From assembly GCA_047404195.1 (NCBI GenBank), contig JBDOIU010000002.1, positions 1 to 64,000 on the forward strand: DNA of 64,000 nt, given 5' to 3'. Positions 44,737-53,675 of the stretch are shown in pieces (positions within the stretch are counted from its first letter, which is position 1; each line of letters starts with the position of its first letter). This DNA is from JAJRRL01 sp047404195 (GTDB lineage: Bacteria; Pseudomonadota; Gammaproteobacteria; JAJRRL01). The translations under genes were made by a program, and so were the position numbers. Under the pieces are notes generated by a model. It saw only the letters and a program-made list of their open reading frames with translations. It ran no database searches and was not told the DNA's origin.

Positions 44737-45393
44737 TTGATTCGCTTTTTGCAGGTCAGCAAGCGTTACGCCTCACACACCGCGTTGAATCAGGTGAGTT
44801 TTGAGGTGCCAGCTGGTGAGATGGTGTTTTTGACCGGGCACTCCGGTGCCGGGAAAAGCACGATTTTGCGCTTGATTTTACAACTTGAGCGTGCAACTGC
44901 TGGGCAAATTCTGCTGAATCAGCAGTCTGCGTGTCAGCTATCACGGCGGCACTTACCGCATTTGCGACGTCAACTGGGTTTCATCGGCCAAGATGCACAA
45001 CTGCTGTTCGATCGTACTGTGTTCCAGAATGTGGCTTTGCCATTGATCATCGATGGCTGGCGCACAAAAGATTTGCCGGGGCGAGTCAATGCTGCATTGG
45101 ACAAGGTGGGTTTGCGTTCTCGTGCGCAATGTCTGCCATGTGAGCTGTCATGCGGAGAGCAGCAGCGAGTGAGTATTGCTCGGGCCATTGTACACAAGCC
45201 CCCTATTCTTTTGGCAGATGAACCAACTGGTAATCTCGACCCAGAGTTGGCGGCCAGTATCATGCATTTGTTTGCCAGCTTAAACGCCGTTGGCATCACA
45301 GTACTCATTGCGACGCACGCACTGGATTTAGTGGCGGCGATGCCATTTCGTGTTATGACCTTGCGGCAAGGGCAAATTGTAGGGGATCATTGA
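44737..45393 (+). CDS. ftsE: Cell division ATP-binding protein FtsE
   Basis: FtsE is the ABC ATPase that with FtsX activates periplasmic amidases at the septum. The 218 residues contain Walker A GHSGAGKST (34-42), a Q loop at GQDAQLLFD, the signature LSCGEQQRVSIARA and Walker B ILLADEPTG. The signature is LSCGE where LSGGE is usual. Start codon is TTG; TAGGAG 6 bases upstream supports it. Confidence 0.93.
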   Translation: MIRFLQVSKRYASHTALNQVSFEVPAGEMVFLTGHSGAGKSTILRLILQLERATAGQILLNQQSACQLSRRHLPHLRRQLGFIGQDAQLLFDRTVFQNVALPLIIDGWRTKDLPGRVNAALDKVGLRSRAQCLPCELSCGEQQRVSIARAIVHKPPILLADEPTGNLDPELAASIMHLFASLNAVGITVLIATHALDLVAAMPFRVMTLRQGQIVGDH

Positions 45394-46352
45394 TGTCATC
45401 ACATGTCAGAGTTGGACGTTTTCAATGCCATTGCCGCAGTGTGGTGCAGGCATTGGGTGACATAGTGCGGCATCCGTTTGGTAGCATGACAACGTTATTG
45501 GTCATCGCTATTGCGACCTTGTTGCCAGCACTCTTCTATTTTATGGCGCTGAATTTGACCAAAGTCAGTGCGCAGTGGCACGACCAGCCCAGCATCACTG
45601 TCGTCGTTAATAAGCAGGCAAAGCGGACGCAAGTGCTGGCTGAAATGGCACGTTTGCAGCGGTTACCGTTGGTGGCATCAGTGCGGCTGATACCGGCTAA
45701 GCAGGGATGGGCCGATTTGATTAAAGCTTTAGATTTAGGCGGTATAGAAAAGCAAATGCAGCACAACCCCCTGCCCGATTTGCTACAAGTCACGCCAAAA
45801 TGGCCTGATATCGCACCAGCTGCGTTGCAGATCTTAGCGGCCAAGGAGCGCAATTTAGCGTGGGTATCGCAGGTGAGTGTCGACACGACATGGGCGGTGC
45901 GCTTGGCTGCCATCATGCGCATCGGTGAGCGTATTGTTATGGCTATTGCTGGTCTATTAGCCTTGGGTGTCTTCTTGGTTGTTGCCAATACTATTCGCCT
46001 GGTTTTGCTTAAACACCAAAAAGAAATGGTTGTGATGCAGATCTTGGGGGCAAGTCGTAGCTTTATGTTACGTCCCTTTCTCTATCGCGGTTTGATTTAT
46101 GGATTATTTGGTGGGGTTTTGGCCAGTCTTGGTTTGATAGCCATCGCAAGCAGCATCTCAGGACCAGTGGCGCAGCTGTCTCAAAGTTATGTCAGCTCAT
46201 TCCAGCTACACGCCCTCACCTGGCAGGAAAATGCTGTGATTATTGGTGGTGCAGGCTGCATTGGCTTGCTGGGCGCTGTCTTTGCCATCGTTGGGCAATC
46301 CACAGCACAGCTCAGAACCGGTTCTGCACCACCGCGAATTGATCGCCATTAG
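45393..46352 (+). CDS. ftsX: Cell division protein FtsX
   Basis: FtsX is the four-helix membrane partner of FtsE that transmits its state to cell-wall hydrolase activators. The 319 residues show the first membrane segment at ~37-57 (TTLLVIAIATLLPALFYFMAL), a periplasmic domain (~60-180) and a C-terminal FtsX/MacB-type block with segments near 185-205, 235-258 and 280-300, including ALGVFLVVANTIRLVLLKHQKEMVVMQILGAS. The TTG at 45390 is in frame, but the ATG at 45393 overlapping the ftsE stop (TGATG) is preferred, with AGGGG upstream. In relatives rpoH follows directly; here it is displaced by ~10 kb. Confidence 0.93.
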   Translation: MSSHVRVGRFQCHCRSVVQALGDIVRHPFGSMTTLLVIAIATLLPALFYFMALNLTKVSAQWHDQPSITVVVNKQAKRTQVLAEMARLQRLPLVASVRLIPAKQGWADLIKALDLGGIEKQMQHNPLPDLLQVTPKWPDIAPAALQILAAKERNLAWVSQVSVDTTWAVRLAAIMRIGERIVMAIAGLLALGVFLVVANTIRLVLLKHQKEMVVMQILGASRSFMLRPFLYRGLIYGLFGGVLASLGLIAIASSISGPVAQLSQSYVSSFQLHALTWQENAVIIGGAGCIGLLGAVFAIVGQSTAQLRTGSAPPRIDRH

Positions 46353-46478
46353 TGGTGGGCTGTGCCAGAATAAGCGTTGATATTCAAGCAGTTATCATCG
46401 GCTGACTATTGCAACCTACCATAGCTGCTCTCCATGGTGCTGATTTCTTTTCTTCTCTGCCATGATGCAAGCGCACAG

Positions 46479-46507
46479 TTGACTATTTTCGGCACACATG
46501 TTAGGAT
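46479..46507 (+). promoter_or_regulatory. Sigma-70-type promoter
   Basis: TTGACT (46479-46484) and TAGGAT (46502-46507) with 17-base spacing, 25 bases before the next start codon. Confidence 0.45.
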
Positions 46508-46531
46508 GGATACAAACGCTAAGGAGTTAAT

Positions 46532-46969
46532 ATGTCAAGACAACAGAAACCGAAAGATATGCAGCTTTTTTATCCGCAGGAGCAAAATCAATTTGCGAAT
46601 GATACAGCATTAAAGCGCCAGCTTGGGCAAATTCGTGATAGCGCAAATGCTGATACAAAATATGATTACGCCCAGCAGTCTGAGACACGCCAGTTTTTAC
46701 GAGAAGAATGTCGCGGAAATTATGGTTTCAATCGCCTAATACCGAGAAGTTGTCCAAGAAGCCCATCAACAGTGTCGCATTTTGGCGTGACCACTGCTGC
46801 CAGTATCTTTGGGGCGGTAGTGATGGGTGGTGGTGCATCGGCATTGGCATGGCATTTGGGTTTATTTTCTTTTATTGCGCGAGCAGCGATACCTGCTGCC
46901 CACACGTTGGCAGTGTCTGGTGTTGTTGGCGTTGGTGTTGGTTGCAATATGTCGTTTATTGTTTGTTAA
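46532..46969 (+). CDS. Hypothetical membrane protein, probable 5' part of a frameshifted gene
   Basis: A 145-residue frame with a good ribosome binding site (AAGGAG) and promoter. Residues 1-80 are polar; residues ~88-145 are two hydrophobic segments rich in Gly and Ala. The frame stops inside the second segment, while the overlapping frame of the next entry remains hydrophobic there and continues for over 300 more codons. One extra base somewhere between about 46860 and 46960 would explain this: a single ~480-residue protein with a soluble head, a membrane hairpin and a C-terminal domain. I recognise no family. If the frameshift is real, the gene is damaged. Confidence 0.5.
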   Translation: MSRQQKPKDMQLFYPQEQNQFANDTALKRQLGQIRDSANADTKYDYAQQSETRQFLREECRGNYGFNRLIPRSCPRSPSTVSHFGVTTAASIFGAVVMGGGASALAWHLGLFSFIARAAIPAAHTLAVSGVVGVGVGCNMSFIVC

Positions 46970-47978
46970 GCCGGAATGTGTTGTGTCGGAAGCTAGTATT
47001 CAAGAGCAGCAGCCGAAGGGCGTAAAGCTTTATTATGATGAATCAAATTGTACCCAGGAACAAGCAAAACAAATACAGCAATGCAAAGCTGGGATGCGAC
47101 TTCCGAGGGATGTTGACAAGCATCGGCTGGAGTCACTGGCATCTCATGCTGTGGTGCGTGGAACGGTGCTGCAGCGTTACGATATGAGCTTGCCTCCCGA
47201 TCTATGCAAGTTAGACCAGCCAAGAGAGCGCCGTTTTTATTATCTCAATATGCCAAAATTGGGTAAGGGCAGTTTCGATCTGGACTACTACTGCAAGAGA
47301 GATCATGGACAATATATTCTTAGAGAAGATATGCATAATGCGCTTAAGTTTAAATTTAAAAGCATACTCAGTTTGGCAATCAAAGTGGCTGCTGATAATG
47401 GTGAGGGGTTTAATGTTGTGACCCCCAATGCTTTTTTCTATGATTTAAGGCGAGATCAGCAGACAGAAGCAAAGAAGCTTTTTCTAAACGCTGTCATTGA
47501 GGTGGCACAAGAGATAGATGTGACACTGATTACAGGTTTCAAAGGGCTGTTTTTGAATAACTGGCTAAAAGGTGCAGCAACTACGCTACACGGTGCAGCG
47601 GCAGTATTCAAGATTCCAGTCATTTTTATGGGTGATAAAGACGCTTCCAGTGCGCAGCGAATTGCACAGGAGAAGGATTTTGGTTGGGGTGTGGCAGAAT
47701 CCCTGATGGGTGAGGCGCTGGGTGCTGTTGGTAATGGTGCAATGGGTTCAGGGGCCAAGCAGGCAAAAGAAGAAAATGATACACGGCAGTGTCCAGATAT
47801 GATTCGAGTGTTTGGGCCGGGCTGGAATCAGAGTCTTCTGAACAAGTGTAGCTATCAAACATTAGACTTAAACGGTTTAGGGGTTAGTTGCGGCAAAGTT
47901 CCTGGGTCCTGGTACGACGCGCCAGCAAAACCTGATGCGGACGCTAAGCCACTTGGGCCAGCGGTACGCACTCGGTAA
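46827..47978 (+). CDS. Hypothetical protein, probable 3' part of the same frameshifted gene
   Basis: This 383-codon frame overlaps the preceding one and has no ribosome binding site near any of its early start codons. The first ~30 residues (MVVHRHWHG onward) look non-native. Coding character begins about residue 31 with a hydrophobic segment (LVLLALVLVAICRLLFV), followed by a cysteine-containing linker and an alpha/beta-looking domain (~165-290, with GFNVVTPNAFFYDLRRDQ and IDVTLITGFKGLFLNNWL). Then come a Gly-rich stretch (~290-315) and a Cys-containing tail. The NVVTPNAFF strand-turn loosely recalls macrodomain-like folds, but I cannot assign it. The PARG-like gene is its convergent neighbour. 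Confidence 0.55.
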   Translation: MVVHRHWHGIWVYFLLLREQRYLLPTRWQCLVLLALVLVAICRLLFVKPECVVSEASIQEQQPKGVKLYYDESNCTQEQAKQIQQCKAGMRLPRDVDKHRLESLASHAVVRGTVLQRYDMSLPPDLCKLDQPRERRFYYLNMPKLGKGSFDLDYYCKRDHGQYILREDMHNALKFKFKSILSLAIKVAADNGEGFNVVTPNAFFYDLRRDQQTEAKKLFLNAVIEVAQEIDVTLITGFKGLFLNNWLKGAATTLHGAAAVFKIPVIFMGDKDASSAQRIAQEKDFGWGVAESLMGEALGAVGNGAMGSGAKQAKEENDTRQCPDMIRVFGPGWNQSLLNKCSYQTLDLNGLGVSCGKVPGSWYDAPAKPDADAKPLGPAVRTR

Positions 47979-48043
47979 GAGGTGCTTCATTATATATCAC
48001 TTCGTATCGATGTAGCTCCTGATATGCGTGTATTGAAGCGATT

Positions 48044-49684
48044 TTAGGGCGTGCTAGTATCCACATCATCATTACCATCAGTCCGCAGCGTACCGATTAA
48101 GGCGCCCTTCGGCGTAGCCTGCTTAGGCTGTAATTTGCTATTAATGATAGCGGTAGAAATTGCCATAACCAATACTGCGATAACGAGCACAGCTGCAGAT
48201 GCCGCCACTGCTGGTATGCCAATTTCTGTTGAAATACCAGCTTTGATGATCATGGGCGCAAGGACAGCCAGTCCAACAGCCCCCGCGCCAGCAAAGCCGC
48301 CCGAGGTGGCATTGATGGCTGTGCGTGTGGTTCGAAGCGAGTGGTTTTTATTGGTGCCTACTGAATGCAATGCACCTGTTTCATCGACTACGTCTGCTTG
48401 CTGTTTTGAGTGATCAAAGTTGCAATTCAAATCTTCTTCGAATTTTAGTTTAAAAGCCGGAAGATCTTTATAGGCGTCTACCGCTGCTTGCTTTGCCCGT
48501 GGCAGAGTTTGATTGTTTTGAATGCACATATCAAAGCCGCCAATAAAGGCTCGACGGTAATCCAAGCAGTCAAGTACGTAGATCAGACATTCAGTGAGAA
48601 ATTTTGGATCGTTGTTAAAAGCACCGCAACCGATATCGGTGACACAAACTGCTTGGACCTCTTGTTCGATGAGGGATTTAATCATTGGCACAACAACGCC
48701 GTAGTAAACTTTTTGTTTTTCCTGGGCTATCATCTGCCACCGTCTATGCCCTGGCACTATGGGCGCATCAAAATGCAGCATGCTGAGCTTGCCGTCTTTC
48801 ATAGCAGCAATAGCATTGGCGTGAGTATTGGGGTCGATTTCTGCATAGGTTTGTTTCGTAAAGTCACCATTTATAAGTTGGCATGTGAAGTTGTAACGCA
48901 TGCCTTCAGGTGTGGTGGTACATAGTGGCATCACAAAGTCAGGTCGCTCACTCCAGCCGCTAAAGTGCCCATGTTCCCAAGGTTGTTGTTTGAAGCCACC
49001 GGCATGTGTGACACCTGCCAATAATAGCGCTGGTCCTAGATTAGACGAGCGAATCATGGCTTCTTCACGGTTATGTGCACCAACACCAACGCCACCACCC
49101 ATGTGTGTGCGGTTTGGCGCGGTTGATTCAGCTACTTTGAAACCAGCTGCTAGTTTTTCAAGAACCATCGCGGTGACTTCTTGATTGTGTATCCATGGGG
49201 CTATGACGTCATCAATGTCCGGTGGGAAATCGGATTCAAATAATGGTGTGTGTGGGTAGTTGTCATTACCTGTTTTAACGTCATTGAGTTTGATCGGGTA
49301 AGGCGCATTTGGTTCTACTTCGGCCGGTTCGACAAGTTCAGCATGCATGGTGACAATATTTTTAGCATATTGATAGATGTAAACTTGCTGATAATGTTTT
49401 GGATCTCGTTTCTTTGCCTCATAAGCCTCACAAAAGCATTGCAGTTGCTCTATACCCCAATAATTTTGCATCAGTTCAAGCATGTTTTGGTTGGTGATTT
49501 GATTTTTATTGTGATGTTTATCGGCTAATTGGTTGACTGCCGGCACATTGTGCATGACGCAGAAACGACTAGAATTATCAGTGTTAGCATTAATCAGCTG
49601 CTTAAATTGCTCGGTCATTTGGGTTCGATCCGAAACTGTATCAAGAAATGCGGTAAACTGCCGCTTGTTGTGAACAAATTTCAT
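48044..49684 (-). CDS. PARG-like macrodomain protein with C-terminal membrane hairpin
   Basis: The central part resembles bacterial poly(ADP-ribose) glycohydrolase-like proteins (TIGR02452/microbial PARG group), which remove ADP-ribose from proteins. The diagnostic pieces are HMGGGVGVGAHNREEAM (~195-211), where the family has GGG-x(n)-QEE, here REE with the catalytic-type Glu pair kept, and CVTDIGCGAFNNDPKFL (~347-363), matching the family's LGAxGCGAFGNDP motif. Residues 1-160 are a polar helical extension. Two hydrophobic segments at ~463-487 and ~493-515 form a hairpin, followed by a short polar tail. Bacterial immunity or host-directed effector roles are both possible. TTTCTCCTG (reverse AGGAG) decides the ATG at 49684, giving 546 residues. 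Confidence 0.72.
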   Translation of the reverse strand: MKFVHNKRQFTAFLDTVSDRTQMTEQFKQLINANTDNSSRFCVMHNVPAVNQLADKHHNKNQITNQNMLELMQNYWGIEQLQCFCEAYEAKKRDPKHYQQVYIYQYAKNIVTMHAELVEPAEVEPNAPYPIKLNDVKTGNDNYPHTPLFESDFPPDIDDVIAPWIHNQEVTAMVLEKLAAGFKVAESTAPNRTHMGGGVGVGAHNREEAMIRSSNLGPALLLAGVTHAGGFKQQPWEHGHFSGWSERPDFVMPLCTTTPEGMRYNFTCQLINGDFTKQTYAEIDPNTHANAIAAMKDGKLSMLHFDAPIVPGHRRWQMIAQEKQKVYYGVVVPMIKSLIEQEVQAVCVTDIGCGAFNNDPKFLTECLIYVLDCLDYRRAFIGGFDMCIQNNQTLPRAKQAAVDAYKDLPAFKLKFEEDLNCNFDHSKQQADVVDETGALHSVGTNKNHSLRTTRTAINATSGGFAGAGAVGLAVLAPMIIKAGISTEIGIPAVAASAAVLVIAVLVMAISTAIINSKLQPKQATPKGALIGTLRTDGNDDVDTSTP

Positions 49685-49770
49685 AAATTCTCCTGCCATT
49701 CATATTTGAATCAATAATCATAATGATAGGTTTTTTACAGGGCACTGACAATATAGTATGCCGCCTGAGC

Positions 49771-50049
49771 TTATAGAGAAAACGTACCGTAATTTGTTGT
49801 TTGTGGGCGATTACCAGCTATGACACGCATGGTGTCTCGCACTTCTGGCGTGACTGTGCTTTTTGCGTTTCCACCGCTCAGTGAGCTAGCAGCGCCTTTA
49901 AGATTGCGAGCAACATCTTTTGGATTTCCCCGAATAAGAGCGCCGAATGCTGCTATTAAGGAAAGACCGCCAGCCTCAGATCGGCTAACTGTTTTCCATT
50001 TTGTCAGAGGTTGTCTCTCATTGTTCTGATTATTTAGTCTTTTGCTCAT
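49771..50049 (-). CDS. Small hypothetical protein, 92 aa
   Basis: Opening MSKRLNNQNNERQPL is polar; the middle (GGLSLIAAFGALIRG) is mildly hydrophobic and the end polar (TPEVRDTMRVIAGNRPQ). A ribosome binding site (TTGGGGAA) sits two bases before the ATG at 50049. An ATG at 50064 is also in frame but lacks one. It lies upstream of the PARG-like gene on the same strand, 86 bases away, and could be its operon partner. No family recognised; short length makes it less certain. Confidence 0.5.
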   Translation of the reverse strand: MSKRLNNQNNERQPLTKWKTVSRSEAGGLSLIAAFGALIRGNPKDVARNLKGAASSLSGGNAKSTVTPEVRDTMRVIAGNRPQTTNYGTFSL

Positions 50050-50242
50050 ATGTTCCCCAAGCACAGTAATATAAATACTTTAGAGCATACAGAATGTTCA
50101 AATATAAGTCAACATTGCATGTGATATTGCTTAAATTAAGCGTACTTGAAGGCAGTGCTGCTGATCTATATGAATTTTGGCGGCTTTTTCTGAATTGATC
50201 TACAATGGAAGTATTGATTTTAACAATAACAGGAGGTTTCAC

Positions 50243-50653
50243 ATGGACGAGCACATCATTTACGCGCGCGTATTTGGCCTTTTTTGTCTGATTTTATCCT
50301 TTGGTATCCTCGGAAACCTAGGTCATGCTAAAAAAATGGCCAATGAAATGATACATGATGCAACTGGTTACATTATGGGGGGGGTCTTACCGCTCATTAT
50401 GTCGAGTTGGTTGTTGATTACGCACAATAGTTGGACATTTGGTTGGCCTTTGGTGATTACTTTGATCGCATGGGTCTTGTTAGGTCTAGCTATACTGCGG
50501 TTGTGGTTTGTAAAATCGTGGTTGCACCTGATGGAGCGCTACTACGACAAGCTGCCTATTTTATTTGCGCTATTTGGCTTAATTTTTGGCATGTTGATGT
50601 GTTATGTCGGCTTTGTATCACCACATCTGGCTTCAGATATGATGTTACCCTAG
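50243..50653 (+). CDS. Hypothetical inner-membrane protein upstream of cyo operon
   Basis: A 136-residue protein with four hydrophobic segments: ~5-25 (YARVFGLFCLILSFGILGNLG), ~45-60, ~65-88 (FGWPLVITLIAWVLLGLAILRLWF) and ~105-128. The perfect AGGAGG 8 bases before the ATG at 50243 fixes the start, although the frame opens at 50177. Four helices and position 115 bases before cyoA suggest an accessory membrane protein, but no known oxidase subunit matches. A G8 run (50377-50384) lies within the coding sequence, at Met-Gly-Gly. Confidence 0.75.
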   Translation: MDEHIIYARVFGLFCLILSFGILGNLGHAKKMANEMIHDATGYIMGGVLPLIMSSWLLITHNSWTFGWPLVITLIAWVLLGLAILRLWFVKSWLHLMERYYDKLPILFALFGLIFGMLMCYVGFVSPHLASDMMLP

Positions 50654-50769
50654 GCATAGCAGCGTAAATTTGTAATTTCTTTACGTCTGTATTAAAGTAA
50701 AGCGGAATCCATAATTTTCATTATGGTTTTCGCTTATTTACTGTTGTTTGACCGTAAGGAAATGCAATA

Positions 50770-51678
50770 ATGTTGAAACGTTTGTTTTCAAGTATTCGTG
50801 GCGTATTTTCGCGCCTTCGTTGTGTTTTAGCTGCTACTTTGGCCGTTTTATTGACAGGTTGCCATCATGCAGCTGGCATGCTGACTCCGGCTGGGCCAAT
50901 CGCACATGAGCAGCGTATCTTATTTTTTGACGCGATCGCCATCATGTTGATTGTGGTGTTACCCGTCATCATATTAAGTTTCGCTTTTGCACACCGTTAT
51001 CGTGCCTCTCATCGCGGGAATGGAGATTACCGCCCCGAGTGGTCGCACAACACACTATTAGAGGTGTTTTGGTGGGGTATCCCATTGGTGATTGTGCTGG
51101 CATTGGGCGTGATCACGTGGCGAAAATCGCATAAGTTGGACCCATATCGTGAGTTATCAATTGGTGGCCGTCCAATGCAGGTGGAAGTGATTGCGTTACC
51201 ATGGAAATGGTTGTTCATCTATCCAGAGCAGCACATTGCTGCTGTCAATACATTGACTATTCCAACCAATCGGCAGGTTGAGTTTCTGATCACAGCAGAC
51301 GCACCCATGAGTGCATTTTTTATTCCTCGTCTGGGTAGTCAGATTTATGCGATGGCGGGAATGCGCACACGGCTTCATCTGATTGCTGCTCGTCCTGGCA
51401 CTTATATTGGACTTGACTCGCAATATAATGGCGATGGTTTTTCTGACATGAAGTTCAAGGTACATGCCATTGCTGCGAAGCGCTTTGATCATTGGGTACA
51501 AAAAATGCACACACAAGTGCTGCCAGTGCTCGATCAAAGCAGTTATACGCAGCTCATGCAGCCCAGCATCGCGGATAAGCCTAAGATGTTTAAATTAGGC
51601 TGGAATAAGGTATTCACCAGTGTCATGCATCGCTATATGAATTCACATCGGCCCAAGCCGAAGAACACAGAAGGCTAG
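50770..51678 (+). CDS. cyoA: Cytochrome bo3 ubiquinol oxidase subunit II
   Basis: CyoA is the lipoprotein subunit II of the quinol oxidase that reduces O2 at the inner membrane and pumps protons. The lipobox LLTGC (Cys ~31) is followed by two membrane helices (~52-72 and ~95-115). The cupredoxin-like domain follows (~125-240), with WKWLFIYPEQ and APMSAFFIPRLGSQIYAMAGM. The CuA ligands of cytochrome c oxidases are absent, as expected for a quinol oxidase. AAGGAA precedes the ATG. First gene of cyoABCD. Confidence 0.95.
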   Translation: MLKRLFSSIRGVFSRLRCVLAATLAVLLTGCHHAAGMLTPAGPIAHEQRILFFDAIAIMLIVVLPVIILSFAFAHRYRASHRGNGDYRPEWSHNTLLEVFWWGIPLVIVLALGVITWRKSHKLDPYRELSIGGRPMQVEVIALPWKWLFIYPEQHIAAVNTLTIPTNRQVEFLITADAPMSAFFIPRLGSQIYAMAGMRTRLHLIAARPGTYIGLDSQYNGDGFSDMKFKVHAIAAKRFDHWVQKMHTQVLPVLDQSSYTQLMQPSIADKPKMFKLGWNKVFTSVMHRYMNSHRPKPKNTEG

Positions 51679-51683
51679 ATATC

Positions 51684-53675
51684 ATGTTAGAGACTTTACA
51701 AAAACTCATTTTTGGTAAGCTATCACTAAACGCTATACCTTTTGACGACCCAATTACTTTGTATGGTGCGGGTAGTGTCCTAACGGGTGGTATGCTTACC
51801 GTCATATTCATATTGACATACAAGCGCTGGTGGGGTGTGCTTTGGCGTGACTGGATCTGCTCTGTGGATCATAAAAAGATCGGTATTATGTACATCGCAA
51901 TGGCTGCTATGATGTTTTTGCGAGGGGTTATTCAGGCTGTCTTGATGCGATTACATCAGGCCATGGCCGTAGGTGGGCACAAAGGTTTTCTACCGCCAGA
52001 GCACTACAACCAATTCTTCTCAGAGCATGGCGTGATCATGATCTTCTTCGTGGCTATGCCGCTTATTTTTGGCATCATCAACCTCATTTTGCCGTTACAA
52101 ATTGGGGCGCGTGATGTGGCGTATCCATTTTTGAACTCGCTCAGCTTTTGGTTAACTTTTTTCTCAGCGATGACGTTGATGGTGAGTTTGCTGGTTGGGT
52201 CATTTGCTAAAACAGGTTGGCTAGCCTATCCGCCACTGTCCGAGAAGGCATTCAGCCCGGGGGTTGGTGTTGACTACTATATATGGGCGCTGCAAGTGTC
52301 TGGGGTCGGTAGCCTACTGTCAGGTATTAACTTCATTGCCACCATCTTCAAAATGCGATGCCCTGGTATGACATTAATGAAAATGCCTGTGTTTGTTTGG
52401 GCATCTTTGTGTGCGATGATCTTAGTTGCCTTGGCGTTCCCTGTGTTGACAGTCACCCTTGGGTTACTCACACTCGACCGAGTGATGGACATGCACTTCT
52501 TCACGCAGTATGCGGGGGGGAATGTCATGATGTATATCAACTTGATATGGGCCTGGGGACATCCTGAGGTTTATATTCTTATCTTACCGATCTTTGGTGT
52601 ATTTTCTGAAATTGTGTCGACATTCAGTCGCAAACGTCTATTTGGCTATACCACCATGGTTTGGGCCATTGTCATGATTGCATTTCTATCATTTATTGTT
52701 TGGCTGCATCACTTCTTTACCATGGGTGCGGGTGCCAATGTCAATGCATTCTTCGGAATCACGACCATGATCATCGCCATCCCAACGGGTGTGAAAGTAT
52801 TTAACTGGTTGTTTACCATGTACCGTGGAAAAATTAATTTTTCGACACCGATGCTTTGGATTATGGCGTTCTTCACCACATTTGCTATTGGTGGTATGAC
52901 CGGTGTGGTTATGTCAATTCCACCAGTTGATTTTCAAACGCATAATAGTGTGTTCTTGGTGGCGCACTTCCATAATGTCATTATCGGTGGTGTCTTGTTT
53001 GGTTTCTTCGCTGGTATTGCCTACTGGTTTCCAAAAGTATTTGGCTTCCGTTTGGATGAGAAGAGCGGGAAAGTGGCTTTCGTTTTTTGGGTGGTTGGCT
53101 TTTACCTTGCCTTTATGCCGCTCTACGTACTTGGTTTGATGGGCGTTATGCGTCGTACACAGCATTTCACCGATCCAGCTGTTTTACCGTATTTGGTTGT
53201 CGCCCTCATCGGCGCGCTGTTGATTTTATGTGGTTTGGCATGCCAGGGATGGCAAATCCTTTACAGTATTATCAATCGTGATAAGCTGCGTGAGAATGCT
53301 GATGATCCTTGGGATGGCCGTACATTGGAGTGGTCTATCGCGTCACCTGCACCAGCGTATAATTTCGCACATCTACCAGAAGTCGAGCAAATTGATGATT
53401 TTTGGTATAAAAAACAGCTTTGGAAGCAGACTGGTAAACCGGCCCCCAAGCCCTATGTAGACATTCATATGCCAAAGAATACGCCATATGGTTTTGCCAT
53501 CGGTGGCTTAGCAACCTTGTTTGGTTTTTCGATGGTATGGCACATGGTGCTACCCGCCATTGCCTCTTTCGCAGGTGTGGTTGGTTGCACTATTCTAAAA
53601 ACATTTTTCACTGACAACGACTACTACATTAAGGCAGACGCAGTAGCAGCGGCAGAAGCAGGAGAAGAAGCATGA
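51684..53675 (+). CDS. cyoB: Cytochrome bo3 ubiquinol oxidase subunit I
   Basis: CyoB carries low-spin haem b, the high-spin haem and CuB, where oxygen is reduced. At 663 residues it equals E. coli CyoB. The haem ligand is in SEHGVIMIFFVAMP, the CuB-Tyr motif is WGHPEVYI, the CuB His pair is in WLHHFFTMG and the haem ligands are VAHFHNVI. About 14-15 hydrophobic segments are seen. The gene starts 5 bases after cyoA and overlaps cyoC by 4 bases. Confidence 0.97.
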   Translation: MLETLQKLIFGKLSLNAIPFDDPITLYGAGSVLTGGMLTVIFILTYKRWWGVLWRDWICSVDHKKIGIMYIAMAAMMFLRGVIQAVLMRLHQAMAVGGHKGFLPPEHYNQFFSEHGVIMIFFVAMPLIFGIINLILPLQIGARDVAYPFLNSLSFWLTFFSAMTLMVSLLVGSFAKTGWLAYPPLSEKAFSPGVGVDYYIWALQVSGVGSLLSGINFIATIFKMRCPGMTLMKMPVFVWASLCAMILVALAFPVLTVTLGLLTLDRVMDMHFFTQYAGGNVMMYINLIWAWGHPEVYILILPIFGVFSEIVSTFSRKRLFGYTTMVWAIVMIAFLSFIVWLHHFFTMGAGANVNAFFGITTMIIAIPTGVKVFNWLFTMYRGKINFSTPMLWIMAFFTTFAIGGMTGVVMSIPPVDFQTHNSVFLVAHFHNVIIGGVLFGFFAGIAYWFPKVFGFRLDEKSGKVAFVFWVVGFYLAFMPLYVLGLMGVMRRTQHFTDPAVLPYLVVALIGALLILCGLACQGWQILYSIINRDKLRENADDPWDGRTLEWSIASPAPAYNFAHLPEVEQIDDFWYKKQLWKQTGKPAPKPYVDIHMPKNTPYGFAIGGLATLFGFSMVWHMVLPAIASFAGVVGCTILKTFFTDNDYYIKADAVAAAEAGEEA

